A DNA stretch of 6,942 nucleotides from Candidatus Aenigmatarchaeota archaeon (GTDB lineage: Archaea; EX4484-52; B79-G9). Below are positions 6,446 to 6,942 of this stretch, piece after piece. Location of the stretch: assembly GCA_023142905.1 (NCBI GenBank), contig JAGLIP010000040.1, forward strand, positions 1-6,942. Reading direction: 5' to 3'. Position 1 is the first letter of the stretch. The number at the start of each line of letters is the position of its first letter. The notes under the pieces were generated by a model that saw only the letters and a list, made by a program, of their open reading frames with translations, did no database searches and had not been told where the DNA came from. A program made the translations under genes and the position numbers.

Positions 6446-6457
6446 GATTGGGGTAAG

Positions 6458-6466
6458 TTATATATA
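6458..6466 (+). promoter_or_regulatory. TATA box of the DUF4349 gene (leaderless)
   Basis: TTATATATA is centred about 28 bases before the ATG at 6490 and preceded by the purine-rich GGGGTAAG. It is the clearest TATA element in the window and supports both the chosen start and a leaderless transcript. Confidence 0.65.
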
Positions 6467-6489
6467 CCTTTCGTGATTATAATACGCCC

Positions 6490-6942
6490 ATGGTTCCAGA
6501 AGATGTAAAATCTTTTATTATGAAAAACAAAGTTGTTGCTTTTATGGGCACGATTCTGCTTGTTTTTATTCTTTTGTTTGCGTTGACATTCATTTTACCC
6601 ATGTCCAAATCGTCAATAAGCCAGAACCTTGGCGGTGCTTCATACGATATGGGTATGTCCAGAGAATCATTAGACTTTGATAGTAAAGGATTATCAGACT
6701 CTCTGAAAGCGCCCAACACAGTTTATTCAAGCGGCTCTTATGTTGAAGTCAAAGAAGGTTCAATGTCTATAGAGACAAAAAACGCCGAACAAGATGCATC
6801 AGAAATCCGTTCGCTTACTGAGTCTTTTGGGGGTTATGTAGAGGACGAGAGAAAATACGACAACGTATACAATACGAACATAAATATTCGCTCAAGAATT
6901 CCGGATGATAAGTTTCAGGGGTTTGTTGATACTCTTAAAAAC
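6490..6942 (+). CDS. Membrane-anchored DUF4349-domain protein (C-terminus cut by window edge)
   Basis: The frame is open from ATG 6490 to the last base (151 codons, no stop), so the gene is partial. After a short cytoplasmic stretch containing MKNK, one long hydrophobic helix (about 15-37) should act as an uncleaved membrane anchor. A Ser/Gly-rich linker follows (about 38-80). From about 83 the sequence shows the DUF4349 pattern: a strand ending in MSIETKNAEQDASEIRSL (92-109), the ESFGGYVEDER motif (111-121), a second strand NINIRSRIP (130-138) and the DDKFQGFVDTLK helix (139-150). The domain would lie outside the membrane. In known members the DUF4349 domain is usually followed by a coiled coil and a second C-terminal TM helix, which are not in view here. 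Function is unknown. An alternative ATG at 6520 (codon 11) exists, but the TATA spacing favours 6490. Confidence 0.82.
   Translation, partial: MVPEDVKSFIMKNKVVAFMGTILLVFILLFALTFILPMSKSSISQNLGGASYDMGMSRESLDFDSKGLSDSLKAPNTVYSSGSYVEVKEGSMSIETKNAEQDASEIRSLTESFGGYVEDERKYDNVYNTNINIRSRIPDDKFQGFVDTLKN

Noticed and set aside
6477..6719. Minus-strand 80-codon ORF at the right end
   Set aside because: It covers the promoter, anchor and linker of the DUF4349 gene, which has better evidence.

Overview
The window looks archaeal, from an uncultivated, moderately AT-rich lineage; a DPANN or euryarchaeal origin is a guess. Three things point to archaea. TATA elements centred about 27-28 bases before the start codons of single genes imply leaderless mRNAs. 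Shine-Dalgarno motifs appear only in the motor operon. The centre of the window holds an archaeal-type type IV pilus/secretion motor.

Layout: (1) Bases 1-741, minus strand: a pentapeptide-repeat protein whose C-terminus runs off the left edge. (2) Bases 742-863: a divergent promoter region. (3) Bases 864-4717, plus strand: a three-gene operon. It encodes a VirB11/GspE-type secretion ATPase with a very lysine-rich N-terminal tail, followed by two different TadC/GspF-like membrane platform proteins. The last two overlap as ATGA. Together they would form the cytoplasmic motor and inner-membrane platform of an archaeal type IV-pilus-like machine. No pilin or prepilin peptidase gene lies in the window. 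(4) Bases 4714-5298, minus: a histidine phosphatase (phosphoglycerate mutase-like), convergent with the motor operon and sharing a TTAA palindrome as both stop codons. (5) Bases 5366-6253, minus: a 10-TM EamA/DMT transporter, clearly AT-richer than its neighbours and separated from the phosphatase by an oligo-T terminator and a new promoter. (6) Bases 6254-6489: a short region with one TATA element placed symmetrically between two divergent starts, one of them a 35-codon ORF resembling the start of a GNAT acetyltransferase. (7) Bases 6490-6942, plus: the N-terminal part of a membrane-anchored DUF4349 protein, cut by the right edge.

Only the motor operon is functionally linked. The other genes look like independently transcribed single genes. 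Nothing here proves a new system. The most distinctive features are the split two-platform motor with its charged tails, the symmetrical bidirectional promoter, and the two-block pentapeptide protein. No tRNA, rRNA, CRISPR array, insertion sequence or long repeat was seen.
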